A DNA stretch of 10,149 nt from Pseudolabrys sp. (GTDB taxonomy: Bacteria > Pseudomonadota > Alphaproteobacteria > Rhizobiales > Xanthobacteraceae), in the NCBI GenBank assembly GCA_019246455.1, contig JAFAQJ010000027.1:1-10149 (forward strand). Direction: 5' to 3'. This document shows, in pieces, positions 1 to 6,987 of this stretch. A model generated the notes under the pieces. That model did not search any database and had not been told where the DNA came from. It saw only the letters and a list, made by a program, of their open reading frames with translations. Numbering within the stretch: the first letter of the stretch is position 1; every line of letters begins with the position of its first letter. The position numbers were made by a program, and so were the translations under genes.

Positions 1-82
1 CGGCGCCGTGTTTCTGGCGTCCGACGAATCCCGCTACATGACTGGGCAGACGCTCCAGATTGACGGCGGCATGACCATGTAA
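1..82 (+). CDS. SDR family oxidoreductase, C-terminal fragment (5' truncated by window edge)
   Basis: Reading from base 2 gives about 26 residues ending in a TAA stop at 80-82. They include FLASDESRYMTGQ followed by IDGGMTM, which is the characteristic C-terminal end of classical short-chain dehydrogenases/reductases: the FLASD helix, the T/S-G-Q strand and the xDGG tail. Family members are NAD(P)-dependent oxidoreductases of about 250 residues acting on alcohols, sugars or hydroxy acids in the cytoplasm. The Rossmann nucleotide-binding site and the catalytic Ser-Tyr-Lys lie outside the window, so neither cofactor nor substrate can be judged. It is on the same strand as the transporter genes and ends 101 bp before the first of them. 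It could be the last gene of an upstream operon or a functional partner of the transport/decarboxylase cluster. Confidence 0.82.
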   Translation, partial: GAVFLASDESRYMTGQTLQIDGGMTM

Positions 83-120
83 TGGCCTCAAGGGCTACAT
101 CGGTGCGCCGAAAGAACCGC

Positions 121-149
121 TTGAGTCATATGATGACCTGATGAATACT
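121..149 (+). promoter_or_regulatory. Possible sigma70-type promoter for the first transporter operon
   Basis: In the AT-richer gap between the SDR fragment and SBP1 there is TTGAGT (121-126), a 17-nt spacer and AATACT (144-149). Each hexamer matches four of six consensus bases. It would start transcription near 156, about 28 nt before the GTG. This is a weak-consensus match found by eye; a promoter further upstream is equally possible. Confidence 0.3.
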
Positions 150-162
150 ATCGCCTGATGAA
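137..162 (+). repeat. Direct repeat CCTGATGAA x2 upstream of SBP1
   Basis: CCTGATGAA occurs at 137-145 and again at 154-162, so the copies start 17 bp apart. They flank and overlap the candidate -10 region. The placement would suit binding of a regulator to two same-orientation half sites, but two 9-mers are thin evidence and no regulator gene is in the window. Confidence 0.3.
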
Positions 163-171
163 AAATAAACT

Positions 172-178
172 GGGGAGG
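172..178 (+). promoter_or_regulatory. Ribosome binding site deciding the GTG start of SBP1
   Basis: GGGGAGG ends 5 nt before the GTG at 184 and is a near-perfect Shine-Dalgarno sequence. It fixes the unusual start codon, which is also the point where a complete signal peptide begins. The same heptamer is used by the ATPase gene at 3540-3546. Confidence 0.8.
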
Positions 179-183
179 AAGTA

Positions 184-1566
184 GTGAAAGTAGCGACAAT
201 CCGTAATCTCGCGCTCGCCACCGCCGCAATCTGCGGCCTAGTGTTTTCGGGCCCGGCCAATGCCCAGGAGAAGCTCACTGTCTGGTGGGTGAAGGGCTTC
301 TACAAGGCGGAAGATGACGCCTTGCTCGAAATGATCAAGAAGTTCGAAGCGAAGTCCGGCGTCAAAGTCGACCTCTCGCAATATCCCGTTCAAGACATGA
401 TCCCGAAGACGGTAGCGGCGCTCGATGCAGGCACGCCGCCGGATGTCGCTTACGCCGATTCCTACGACGTGCAGGCCGGCGGCAAATGGGCGTTCGAAGG
501 TAAGCTCGAGGATTTGTCGGACATTCTGGTGCCGATGAAGGATGCGTTCGCGCCGAATACCCTCGAGACCGCGTATTTGATGAACGGTCAGACGAAGAAG
601 AAGGGTTATTACGGCTTCCCGTTGAAGCAGCAGACCATGGAGGTCCAGATCTGGAAGGACATGGTGGAGCAGGCGGGCTTCAAGGAAAGTGATATCCCCA
701 AAACATGGAAAGCGTATTGGGATTTTTGGTGCGACAAGGTGCAGCCCGCGCTGCGTAAGGCGACTGGCCAGCGCATCTACGGCGTCGGCCAACCGATGGG
801 CGTCGACTCAACCGACTCGATCCAGTCTTTCTACACCTGGATGGATGCCTTCAACGTCAAGCTGGTTGACGACAACGGCAAGTTGCTGGTCGACGATCCG
901 AAGACGCGGCAAGGACTGATCGCGGCGCTTAAGGATTACACCGACATCTATACGAGGGGCTGCACGCCGCCGTCGTCCACCACCTGGAAGGATCCCGACA
1001 ACAACGTCGCCTTCCACAACAAGACGACGCCGATGACGCATAACTTCACCATCTCGATCGTGGCGAAATGGCTCGATGACGAAAACAATCCGGCGCTGAC
1101 GGCCGAGCAGCGCGCGGCGGGCAAGAAAGCCTACGAGGAGCTGATCCTGACGACCGGCTTCCCGAACAAACCCGATGGCTCGCCGATGAAGTATCGCTCC
1201 GACGTCAAGACCGGTGTGATCTTCGCCGGGGCGAAGAACAAGGCGAAGGCCAAGGAGTTCGTCAAATTCGTGCTCCAGGAAGAGAATCTGCGGCCTTACA
1301 TCGAAGGCGCGCTTGGCCGTTGGTTCCCGGCGACCAAGGAAGGCCAGAAGAGTCCGTTCTGGCAGGCCGATCGGCATCGCAAGACGGTGTATGCCCAGTT
1401 CACCGGCGGCACGCTTCCGTTCGATTTCACCAAGAACTATAAGTTTACGATCCTGAACGCGGAGAACGTCTTCGCCAAGGCGATGAACCGCGTCGTGAGC
1501 GAGAAGGTTCCGGTCGAAAAGGCGGTTGACGAGATGATCGCCCGCATCAAGGAAGTCGCGGGTTAG
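184..1566 (+). CDS. CUT1-type ABC transporter substrate-binding protein (SBP1), Sec-exported
   Basis: This is a 460-residue periplasmic solute receptor of the extracellular solute-binding family 1 (SBP_bac_1), which captures carbohydrates, polyols or related compounds and delivers them to a membrane permease pair. The N-terminus is a Sec signal peptide: basic start (Lys2, Arg7), hydrophobic core at about 9-21, and a probable cut after Ala-Asn-Ala at 25-27. Cys17 lies inside the hydrophobic core preceded by Ile, so it is not a convincing lipobox. The mature part starts with LTVWW, then an EDDALLEMIKKFE helix and the TPPDVAYAD loop, typical of this fold; the length is slightly above usual. The start is GTG, supported by GGGGAGG. 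It is the first gene of a binding protein-permease-permease unit and is followed by a 13-bp hairpin. The ligand cannot be read from the sequence. Confidence 0.92.
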   Translation: MKVATIRNLALATAAICGLVFSGPANAQEKLTVWWVKGFYKAEDDALLEMIKKFEAKSGVKVDLSQYPVQDMIPKTVAALDAGTPPDVAYADSYDVQAGGKWAFEGKLEDLSDILVPMKDAFAPNTLETAYLMNGQTKKKGYYGFPLKQQTMEVQIWKDMVEQAGFKESDIPKTWKAYWDFWCDKVQPALRKATGQRIYGVGQPMGVDSTDSIQSFYTWMDAFNVKLVDDNGKLLVDDPKTRQGLIAALKDYTDIYTRGCTPPSSTTWKDPDNNVAFHNKTTPMTHNFTISIVAKWLDDENNPALTAEQRAAGKKAYEELILTTGFPNKPDGSPMKYRSDVKTGVIFAGAKNKAKAKEFVKFVLQEENLRPYIEGALGRWFPATKEGQKSPFWQADRHRKTVYAQFTGGTLPFDFTKNYKFTILNAENVFAKAMNRVVSEKVPVEKAVDEMIARIKEVAG

Positions 1567-1575
1567 TCGAAGCCA

Positions 1576-1610
1576 AAGCCGGCCACTCATCGCGAGTGGC
1601 CGGCTTCTTT
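1576..1610 (+). terminator. Strong hairpin after SBP1: terminator/attenuator or mRNA-stabilising stem
   Basis: A perfect 13-bp inverted repeat (1576-1588 with 1594-1606) closes a 5-nt loop. The stem is GC-rich (AAGCCGGCCACTC on the left arm). It is followed by CTTTGTT, a poor T-tract, so full termination is doubtful. Sitting between a binding-protein gene and its permease genes, it most likely lets SBP1 transcripts accumulate above permease transcripts, through partial termination or 3'-end protection, as known for malE-malF. Confidence 0.8.
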
Positions 1611-1626
1611 GTTGCAAGAGAGAGCC

Positions 1627-2505
1627 ATGGCATCTGCGGTCACACTCACAGAACCGGAGAGCAGCGTCGCGGCGGACGGCGCGCGTTGGCTGACGCCGTG
1701 GCAGTTCTGGGGGATCGTTCTTCTGATCCCGTATCTCATTATCTTCACGTTTTTTGTGATCTACCCGATCGCATACGGGTTCTGGACCGCCCGCCATCCG
1801 CACACCTACGTGGCTCTGGTGCAAGATCCGATCTTTGTGCGGTCGGTGATCAACACGTTTCTGTTCCTTGCAATCGGCATCAATATCAAGATGTTCATCG
1901 CGCTGCTGTTATCGGGCTTTTTCGTCCAGGCGCGCTGGTGGATCAAATGGCTTTCGGTGCTGTTTATTCTGCCGTGGGCGGTCCCCTCGATTCCGACCAT
2001 TCTGTCGTTGCGGTTCATGCTCAACCCCGAATGGGGCGTGGTGAACACGCTGATCTTCCGCTTTACCGGCGAAGACGGCCCGAACTGGCTCAACGACCCG
2101 GCGATTGGCCTCACCATGGCCGTCGCGGTGCATATCTGGAAGTCGCTGCCGTTCTGGACGCTGATCCTGATCTCCGGCCGGCTTGCGATCTCGGCTGATC
2201 TGTACGAAGCCGCATCGGTCGATGGCGCGACCAACACGCAGAAATTCAAATATGTGACGTGGCCGTCGCTGCGCACGCTCTACCTGACGTGTACCATTCT
2301 CTCGATGATTTTCACGCTCGGTGACTTCAACAGCGTTTATCTGCTTACCGGCGGTGGGCCCGCTGATCTCACCCACGTGCTTGCTACGTTGGGCATCCGC
2401 TACCTGCGGATCGACCAGGTCGACATGTCGATGGCCGCGATTGTCATCGCGCTGCCGGCCATTCTGCCGCTGGTGTTCTACATGATGAAGCGGTTGGCGC
2501 GATGA
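1627..2505 (+). CDS. ABC transporter permease, MalF/UgpA-like (first importer)
   Basis: This is a 292-residue inner-membrane permease with about six membrane segments; the first lies at about residues 27-50 (rich in Ile/Leu/Phe and ending in the IYPIAYG pattern). The cytoplasmic EAA loop that docks on the ATPase is clear: Glu194-Ala-Ala, Gly200, then Trp-Pro in place of the usual Leu-Pro. The loop QDPIFVRSVINTFLF is the segment normally found as DPxFWxALxNTL in CUT1 permeases. I start it at ATG 1627, preceded by a GA-rich AAGAGAGAG (1616-1624), rather than at TTG 1609, which lies at the end of the SBP1 hairpin. The stop overlaps the next start (ATGA at 2502-2505), implying translational coupling and a heterodimeric permease with the next product. 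The solute is unknown. Confidence 0.9.
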   Translation: MASAVTLTEPESSVAADGARWLTPWQFWGIVLLIPYLIIFTFFVIYPIAYGFWTARHPHTYVALVQDPIFVRSVINTFLFLAIGINIKMFIALLLSGFFVQARWWIKWLSVLFILPWAVPSIPTILSLRFMLNPEWGVVNTLIFRFTGEDGPNWLNDPAIGLTMAVAVHIWKSLPFWTLILISGRLAISADLYEAASVDGATNTQKFKYVTWPSLRTLYLTCTILSMIFTLGDFNSVYLLTGGGPADLTHVLATLGIRYLRIDQVDMSMAAIVIALPAILPLVFYMMKRLAR

Positions 2506-3362
2506 GGGAGAGCCATATCGCGCTGCTGCGCGCCGCTTCTACCGAAGCCAAGTTGCTACTGATCGGCATTCCGGTGCTGGTCTGGACGCTGTTGCCGATC
2601 TACCACATGTTCCTTTTTGCTATTTCACCGAAGGACAGTGCGTTTTCGGGCAAGCTGTGGCCCGACCATCCGACGCTGCGCAATTTCGGCATCGTCTTCC
2701 GGCAAGAACATTATTTTCTCCATCACTTCTGGGAGCAGCTCTGGAATTCGCTGTTCATCGCGCTGGCTACTGGCGCGCTAACATTGACGATCGCAACGGG
2801 AGCCGCGTTTGCGATTAGCCGCCTCAAGGTCAAAGGCGGCCGCACCGTGATGAACCTCGCGTTATTCACCTATTTCATTCCGGCAGCGTTTCTGGCGGTG
2901 CCGATGTACCGCACGATGGGCGTCTATGGACTGCTCAATAGTCAGTGGTCGCTCATTATCGCGATGGTGACGATCGCGACGCCCTACGCGATCTGGGTGC
3001 TCAAGCAGACGTCGGACAATCTTCCGGTCGAACTCGACGAGGCAGCAGTCATGGACGGCGCCTCGCCGATGCAATTGTTCCGCCTCGTCTACCTCCCCCT
3101 CATCGCTCCGGCTTTGGTCGCGATCGGGACCTACGCGATTCTCCTAGCTTGGAACGAATACCTTTACGCATTTCTCCTTCTATCGAAGGATACCGCGATC
3201 ACGTTGCCGGTGGCGTTGGGCAACTTTTTGTCCGCCGACGACTCGCCGTGGGAATTGTTGATGACGACCGGATTCGTCTACGCGCTGCCGCCAGCCGCGA
3301 TCTATTACGCATTTCGCCGCTACATGGTGTCGGGGCTTACCGCCGGCGCGGTCAAAAGTTGA
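2502..3362 (+). CDS. ABC transporter permease, MalG/UgpE-like (first importer)
   Basis: This 286-residue inner-membrane protein is the second half of the permease heterodimer of the first CUT1 importer. Its hydrophobic segments fit six helices, beginning at about residues 18-43. The EAA loop is well kept: Glu180-Ala-Ala, Gly186, then VYLPL. After it comes AWNEYLYAF, the W-N-E pattern typical of MalG-type subunits, and the protein ends in the usual GLTAGAVK tail. The ATG overlaps the stop of the preceding permease by four bases. No intrinsic terminator follows, and the next gene, an ATPase, begins 192 bp downstream. This importer therefore has a receptor and two permeases but no ATPase inside its own tight gene block. 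Confidence 0.92.
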   Translation: MRESHIALLRAASTEAKLLLIGIPVLVWTLLPIYHMFLFAISPKDSAFSGKLWPDHPTLRNFGIVFRQEHYFLHHFWEQLWNSLFIALATGALTLTIATGAAFAISRLKVKGGRTVMNLALFTYFIPAAFLAVPMYRTMGVYGLLNSQWSLIIAMVTIATPYAIWVLKQTSDNLPVELDEAAVMDGASPMQLFRLVYLPLIAPALVAIGTYAILLAWNEYLYAFLLLSKDTAITLPVALGNFLSADDSPWELLMTTGFVYALPPAAIYYAFRRYMVSGLTAGAVKS

Positions 3363-3445
3363 ACACAGTCGCCGCCCGCGTCGAAATGCCCGGTTTTTCT
3401 GGTTATCCAGCGCGCAGCGTGGGTGGCGGAACACACCGATAAGAC

Positions 3446-3473
3446 TTGATTTAAGTGCCTGTATCGCAACAAT
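3446..3473 (+). promoter_or_regulatory. Possible promoter upstream of the ATPase gene
   Basis: The gap 3363-3554 holds no gene. Within it TTGATT (3446-3451), a 16-nt spacer and AACAAT (3468-3473) resemble a sigma70-type promoter, four of six matches in each box. Transcription would begin near 3480, giving a leader of about 75 nt. The rest of the gap shows nothing else clear apart from the leader inverted repeat at 3497-3533. Confidence 0.28.
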
Positions 3474-3496
3474 GTTTGTCAACAACGCAAAAAGTA

Positions 3497-3533
3497 GCGC
3501 GCGTCTGACAAGGCGGGATAACACCTCGCGCGC
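3497..3533 (+). other. GC inverted repeat in the leader of the ATPase gene
   Basis: GCGCGCG (3497-3503) can pair with CGCGCGC (3527-3533) around a 23-nt loop. The right arm ends six bases before the GGGGAGG ribosome site. It could be a leader stem affecting translation, but alternating GC runs pair easily by chance in this composition. Confidence 0.25.
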
Positions 3534-3539
3534 GTTCAA

Positions 3540-3546
3540 GGGGAGG
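3540..3546 (+). promoter_or_regulatory. Ribosome binding site of the ATPase gene
   Basis: GGGGAGG lies 8 nt before the ATG at 3555, an optimal Shine-Dalgarno arrangement that fixes this start and suggests efficient, independent initiation of the gene after the 192-bp gap. Confidence 0.75.
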
Positions 3547-3554
3547 ATTTAAAC

Positions 3555-4622
3555 ATGGCTTCGGTCGCCATCCGTGGCGCACGGAAATCTTTTGGCACGA
3601 CCGCCGTCATCCACGGCGTCGATGTCGCAATCGCCGACGGTGAATTTGTCGTACTGGTCGGGCCGTCGGGCTGCGGCAAGTCGACATTGCTGCGAATGAT
3701 CGCCGGTCTCGAGAACATCACTGGTGGTGAGATCAAGATCGGCGACCGCGTTGTCAATCACGTTCCGCCCAAGGAGCGTGACGTTGCGATGGTGTTCCAG
3801 AACTACGCGCTCTATCCGCACATGACGGTGGCGCAGAACATGGCGTTCTCCATGAAGCTGCGCGGCGCGCCGCAAGCCGAGATCAACGAGCGCGTGAAGC
3901 GCGCCTCGGAAATTCTCGGGCTCGGCCCTTATCTTGAGCGCTTCCCGCGCCAGCTCTCCGGCGGCCAGCGTCAGCGCGTCGCGATGGGCCGCGCCATCGT
4001 GCGCGATCCGCAGGTGTTCCTGTTTGACGAGCCGTTGTCGAACCTCGACGCCAAGCTGCGCGTCCAGATGCGCACCGAGATCAAGGAGCTGCATCAGCGC
4101 CTGCGCACCACTACCGTCTACGTCACGCACGACCAGATCGAGGCCATGACGATGGCCGACAAGATCGTGGTGATGCATGACGGCCTGGTCGAGCAAATCG
4201 GCACGCCCCTCGAGCTTTACGACAAGCCAGCCAACCAGTTCGTGGCCGGCTTCATCGGCTCGCCGGCGATGAATTTCCTCAAGGGCAAGGTCAAAGTGAA
4301 CGGCAGCGCCACTTTCGAAGGTCCGAACGGCGTCAAGCTGCCGCTCTCGCAAGCGCCGTCGAGCTCCGACGGCCGGCCTGCGGTCTATGGTATTCGCCCC
4401 GAGCATTTCACCATTGCCGACGACGGCGCCGAAGCCGAGATCGTCGTGGTCGAGCCGACCGGCTCGGAAACGCAGGTATTCGCCAAGCTCGGCGGCGAAG
4501 AAGTCGTCGCGGTATTCCGCGAACGTCACCAGTTCAATCCGGGCGACAAGATCCGGCTCAAACCCGACCAGCGCGTCGTCCATTTGTTTGACGAGGCGAC
4601 CGGAAAACGTCTCACCGCATAA
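3555..4622 (+). CDS. ABC transporter ATP-binding protein, MalK/UgpC family
   Basis: This is a 355-residue cytoplasmic ATPase that powers CUT1 sugar-type importers. The nucleotide-binding domain is intact: Walker A GPSGCGKST (36-44), Q-loop Gln82 in VFQNYALYPHM, signature LSGGQRQRVAMGRA (134-147), Walker B VFLFDEP (154-160) with catalytic Glu159, D-loop SNLD (162-165) and switch His192 in VTHDQ. From about 235 onward comes the C-terminal TOBE/OB-fold regulatory region with the FIGSPAMNF entry and a YGIRPEH segment, as in MalK and UgpC. Length and order are normal. It stands 29 bp before the SBP2 start, so it belongs to the second importer. It is the only ATPase in the window and may also serve the first permease pair, since MalK-type ATPases are often shared. 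Such proteins are commonly named UgpC without implying glycerol-phosphate transport. Confidence 0.95.
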   Translation: MASVAIRGARKSFGTTAVIHGVDVAIADGEFVVLVGPSGCGKSTLLRMIAGLENITGGEIKIGDRVVNHVPPKERDVAMVFQNYALYPHMTVAQNMAFSMKLRGAPQAEINERVKRASEILGLGPYLERFPRQLSGGQRQRVAMGRAIVRDPQVFLFDEPLSNLDAKLRVQMRTEIKELHQRLRTTTVYVTHDQIEAMTMADKIVVMHDGLVEQIGTPLELYDKPANQFVAGFIGSPAMNFLKGKVKVNGSATFEGPNGVKLPLSQAPSSSDGRPAVYGIRPEHFTIADDGAEAEIVVVEPTGSETQVFAKLGGEEVVAVFRERHQFNPGDKIRLKPDQRVVHLFDEATGKRLTA

Positions 4623-4638
4623 ACATGACAAAGCAAAC

Positions 4639-4644
4639 GGAGGA
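4639..4644 (+). promoter_or_regulatory. Ribosome binding site deciding the SBP2 start
   Basis: GGAGGA lies 7 nt before ATG 4652. An in-frame ATG at 4625 lies upstream of this site and would put a polar stretch before the twin-arginine signal, so 4652 is the better start. Confidence 0.75.
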
Positions 4645-4651
4645 AACGACC

Positions 4652-5965
4652 ATGAATCAATTCACCCGCCGCGGCCTGGTGCAGGGCGGCACGGCGCTCG
4701 GCGCGGCTGCTGCGCTGAGCGGTCCCGCGCTCCTCGACTGGGCGAAAGCCTGGGCGCAAAGCGCGCCGTGGAAGCCGGAGAAGGGCGCCAAGCTCTCGAT
4801 GCTGCGCTGGAAGTATTTCGTGCAGTCCGAGGACGACGCCTTCGTCAAGCTGATCGACGCGTTCAGCAAGGCGACCGGCGTGCCGGTCGAGATCTCGCGC
4901 GAATCCTATGAGGACGTGCAGCCAAAGGCGTCGGTTGCCGCCAATACAGGTACCGGTCCCGACCTGTTTTGGGGCCTTTATTCGCTGCCGCACCTGTTCC
5001 CGCAAAAATGCGTCGATGTCACGGACGTGGCCGACTACCTCGGCAAGAAGTACGGCGGCTGGGTCGATAGCGCGGTCAAGTACGGCAAGAGCGGCAACAA
5101 GTGGATCGGCGTGCCGATTTGCTACTCAGGCGCGTTGATGAACTACCGTCTCGAAGCGTCGAAGAAGGCCGGCTTCTCGAAATTCCCGGACAAGACCGAC
5201 GCGTTCCTCGAATACACCAAGGCGATGAAGGCGCAGGGTACCCCCGGTGGCTTCGCGCTTGGCCACGCTTCAGGTGACGCCAACACCTGGGTGCACTGGT
5301 GCTTGTGGACGCATGGCGGCCAGACCGTCGACGCCAGCGACAAGGTCATCCTCAATTCGCCGGAGACGGCCAAGGCACTGGAATACGCCAAGGCGCTTTA
5401 TGGCAATATGATCGCAGGTGTTGCCTCGTGGAACGACGCCTCCAACAACAAGGCGTTCCTCGCCAGGGAGATCCACTGGACGAATAATGGCATCTCGATC
5501 TACGTCGCGGCGCAGAACAGCGCCAAGGACGTCGCTGAGGACATGGATCATGCCTACTTCCCGATCGGCCCGGCCGGCAAGCCGACCGAGCTGCACCTGA
5601 TGTATCCAACGTTGATCATGACCTACACGAAATTCCCGCAGGCGTCGAAGGCGCTCGTGGCTTTCATGCTGGAAGCGGACAACTTCAACCCCTGGATCCA
5701 GTCGGCCAAGGGCTATCTCACGCACTGCCTCAACGCGTACGACAAGAATCCGGTGTGGACGGCCGATCCGAAGACGACGCCGTTCCGCGATGTCGCCAAG
5801 CGTTCGCTTACCGCGGGAGGTCTCGGCTCGGTCGGCGAGAAGGCGGCGACCGCGATCGCTGACTTCGTCGTCGTAGATATGTTCGCGAACTACTGCACGG
5901 GCCGTGAGGACGTGAAAGGCGCGATTGCTGTTGCCGAGCGTCAGCTCAAGCGCATCTATCGCTAA
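4652..5965 (+). CDS. ABC transporter substrate-binding protein (SBP2) with Tat signal peptide
   Basis: This is a 437-residue extracellular solute-binding protein of the SBP_bac_1 type, receptor of the second CUT1 importer. The N-terminus has a twin-arginine motif, Thr5-Arg6-Arg7-Gly-Leu-Val, followed by a weakly hydrophobic Ala/Gly-rich core (about 12-28) and a likely cut after Ala-Trp-Ala (33-35). This predicts export in folded form by the Tat system, unlike SBP1. The mature protein starts with a strand (LSMLRW), then an EDDAFVKLIDAF helix and a TGPDLFWG loop matching the fold of SBP1, but the rest is strongly diverged, so the two receptors probably differ in ligand. It is rich in Trp and Tyr, as expected of carbohydrate-type sites. 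It follows the ATPase closely and is followed by an intrinsic terminator. The ligand is unknown. Confidence 0.92.
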   Translation: MNQFTRRGLVQGGTALGAAAALSGPALLDWAKAWAQSAPWKPEKGAKLSMLRWKYFVQSEDDAFVKLIDAFSKATGVPVEISRESYEDVQPKASVAANTGTGPDLFWGLYSLPHLFPQKCVDVTDVADYLGKKYGGWVDSAVKYGKSGNKWIGVPICYSGALMNYRLEASKKAGFSKFPDKTDAFLEYTKAMKAQGTPGGFALGHASGDANTWVHWCLWTHGGQTVDASDKVILNSPETAKALEYAKALYGNMIAGVASWNDASNNKAFLAREIHWTNNGISIYVAAQNSAKDVAEDMDHAYFPIGPAGKPTELHLMYPTLIMTYTKFPQASKALVAFMLEADNFNPWIQSAKGYLTHCLNAYDKNPVWTADPKTTPFRDVAKRSLTAGGLGSVGEKAATAIADFVVVDMFANYCTGREDVKGAIAVAERQLKRIYR

Positions 5966-5975
5966 CACCAACAAA

Positions 5976-6013
5976 CCGGCGGGAGCCGCTACGCTCCCGC
6001 CGGCTCTTTTTTT
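5976..6013 (+). terminator. Intrinsic terminator/attenuator between SBP2 and its permeases
   Basis: An 11-bp GC-rich stem (5976-5986 with 5993-6003), a 6-nt loop and seven consecutive T (6007-6013) make a textbook rho-independent terminator, 10 nt after the SBP2 stop. The permease gene starts only 14 nt after the T-run, so it probably acts as a partial terminator that sets a high SBP2:permease ratio. The hairpin after SBP1 occupies the same place. Confidence 0.88.
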
Positions 6014-6027
6014 GAAGGCTGTATGTT

Positions 6028-6987
6028 GTGACGATGGCGTTGCAGACCCAGGGTAAGCCGACGCGGGAATTCCGCGATGTCACGGCGTGGGATCGCCTCA
6101 AGGTCAACAAGAACTGGCTCGGCCTCTGGTTCATGCTGCCAGCCGCGGCGTTTCTGATCCTGTTCCTTGCCTATCCGCTCGGGCTCGGCATCTGGCTGTC
6201 GTTCACAGACGCGCGGCTTGGCCGTGGCGGCGAATTCATCGGGCTTGAGAACTACGATTTCCTGCGTGACGACCCAATCTTCTGGCTGTCGGTGTTCAAC
6301 ACGCTGCTCTACACGAGCGTTGCCAGCATCATCAAATTTGCGATCGGTCTCTATCTCGCGCTGCTGCTCAACGAGAACCTGCCGTTCAAGGCAATCATCC
6401 GCGCGATCGTGCTGATCCCGTTCATCGTGCCCACCGTTCTGTCGGCCATCGCGTTCTGGTGGTTGTTCGACCCGCAATTCTCGATCATCTCTTGGTCGCT
6501 CAAGAAAATGGGGCTGATCACGGCTAACATTGATTTCCTCGGTGATGTCTGGAACGCGCGCTGGTCGGTGATCTTCGCCAACATCTGGCGCGGCGTGCCG
6601 TTCGTCGCGATCACTCTGCTCGCCGGCCTGCAGACCGTGTCGCCCTCGCTCTACGAGGCTGCGACCATCGACGGCGCCACGTCGTGGCAGCGTTTCCGCT
6701 TCATCACTTACCCGCTGCTGACCCCGATCATCGCGGTGGTGATGACGTTCTCGGTGCTGTTCACCTTCACCGATTTCCAGCTCATCTGGGTGATGACACG
6801 TGGCGGCCCGGTCAACTCGACGCACCTGATGGCGACGTTTTCCTACCAGCGCGCCATCATGTCGGGTTATTTGGGCGAGGGCGCGGCGATCTCGACAGCG
6901 ATGATTCCGTTCCTGCTCGCCGCGATTCTCGTTTCGTGGTTCGGCCTGCAGCGGCGCAAGTGGCAGCAAGGCGGCGACAATGACTGA
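6028..6987 (+). CDS. ABC transporter permease, MalF/UgpA-like (second importer)
   Basis: This is a 319-residue inner-membrane subunit of the second CUT1 importer. A polar N-terminal stretch of about 30 residues precedes the first membrane helix (about 36-56). FIGLENYDFLRDDPIFW, then NTLLYT, is the classic CUT1 first-loop pattern. The EAA loop reads Glu210-Ala-Ala, Gly216, with YPLL at the usual Leu-Pro position. The start may be GTG 6028 (GAAGG at 6014-6018, 9 nt upstream) or the in-frame ATG 6034; I prefer GTG because of the spacing. It lies directly behind the terminator that follows SBP2, and its last 8 bases overlap the next permease. It should form a heterodimer with that protein and couple to the MalK-like ATPase. 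Confidence 0.92.
   Translation: MTMALQTQGKPTREFRDVTAWDRLKVNKNWLGLWFMLPAAAFLILFLAYPLGLGIWLSFTDARLGRGGEFIGLENYDFLRDDPIFWLSVFNTLLYTSVASIIKFAIGLYLALLLNENLPFKAIIRAIVLIPFIVPTVLSAIAFWWLFDPQFSIISWSLKKMGLITANIDFLGDVWNARWSVIFANIWRGVPFVAITLLAGLQTVSPSLYEAATIDGATSWQRFRFITYPLLTPIIAVVMTFSVLFTFTDFQLIWVMTRGGPVNSTHLMATFSYQRAIMSGYLGEGAAISTAMIPFLLAAILVSWFGLQRRKWQQGGDND

Noticed and set aside
184..265. Lipoprotein signal around Cys17 of SBP1
   Set aside because: The residue before the Cys is Ile, which does not fit a lipobox, and the hydrophobic core continues past it to a normal Ala-x-Ala cleavage site.
1609..1626. Upstream TTG start for the first permease adding six residues
   Set aside because: It lies at the tail of the SBP1 hairpin with no ribosome site before it; ATG 1627 follows a GA-rich site.
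3180..3539. Minus-strand frame starting in the 3363-3554 gap with a partly hydrophobic N-terminus
   Set aside because: Most of it is antisense to the MalG-like permease, the continuation is Arg-rich without a domain, and no ribosome site precedes it on that strand.
3549..4631. Antisense open frame of 360 codons covering the whole ATPase gene, and similar long minus-strand frames at 808-1824 and 5989-7065
   Set aside because: The plus-strand proteins are unmistakable. The antisense translations are rich in Arg, His and Asp with no domain pattern, as expected from mirrored codon bias in high-GC DNA.
4625..4651. Upstream ATG start for SBP2 adding nine residues
   Set aside because: The GGAGGA ribosome site lies inside this extension and serves ATG 4652, where the twin-arginine signal begins.
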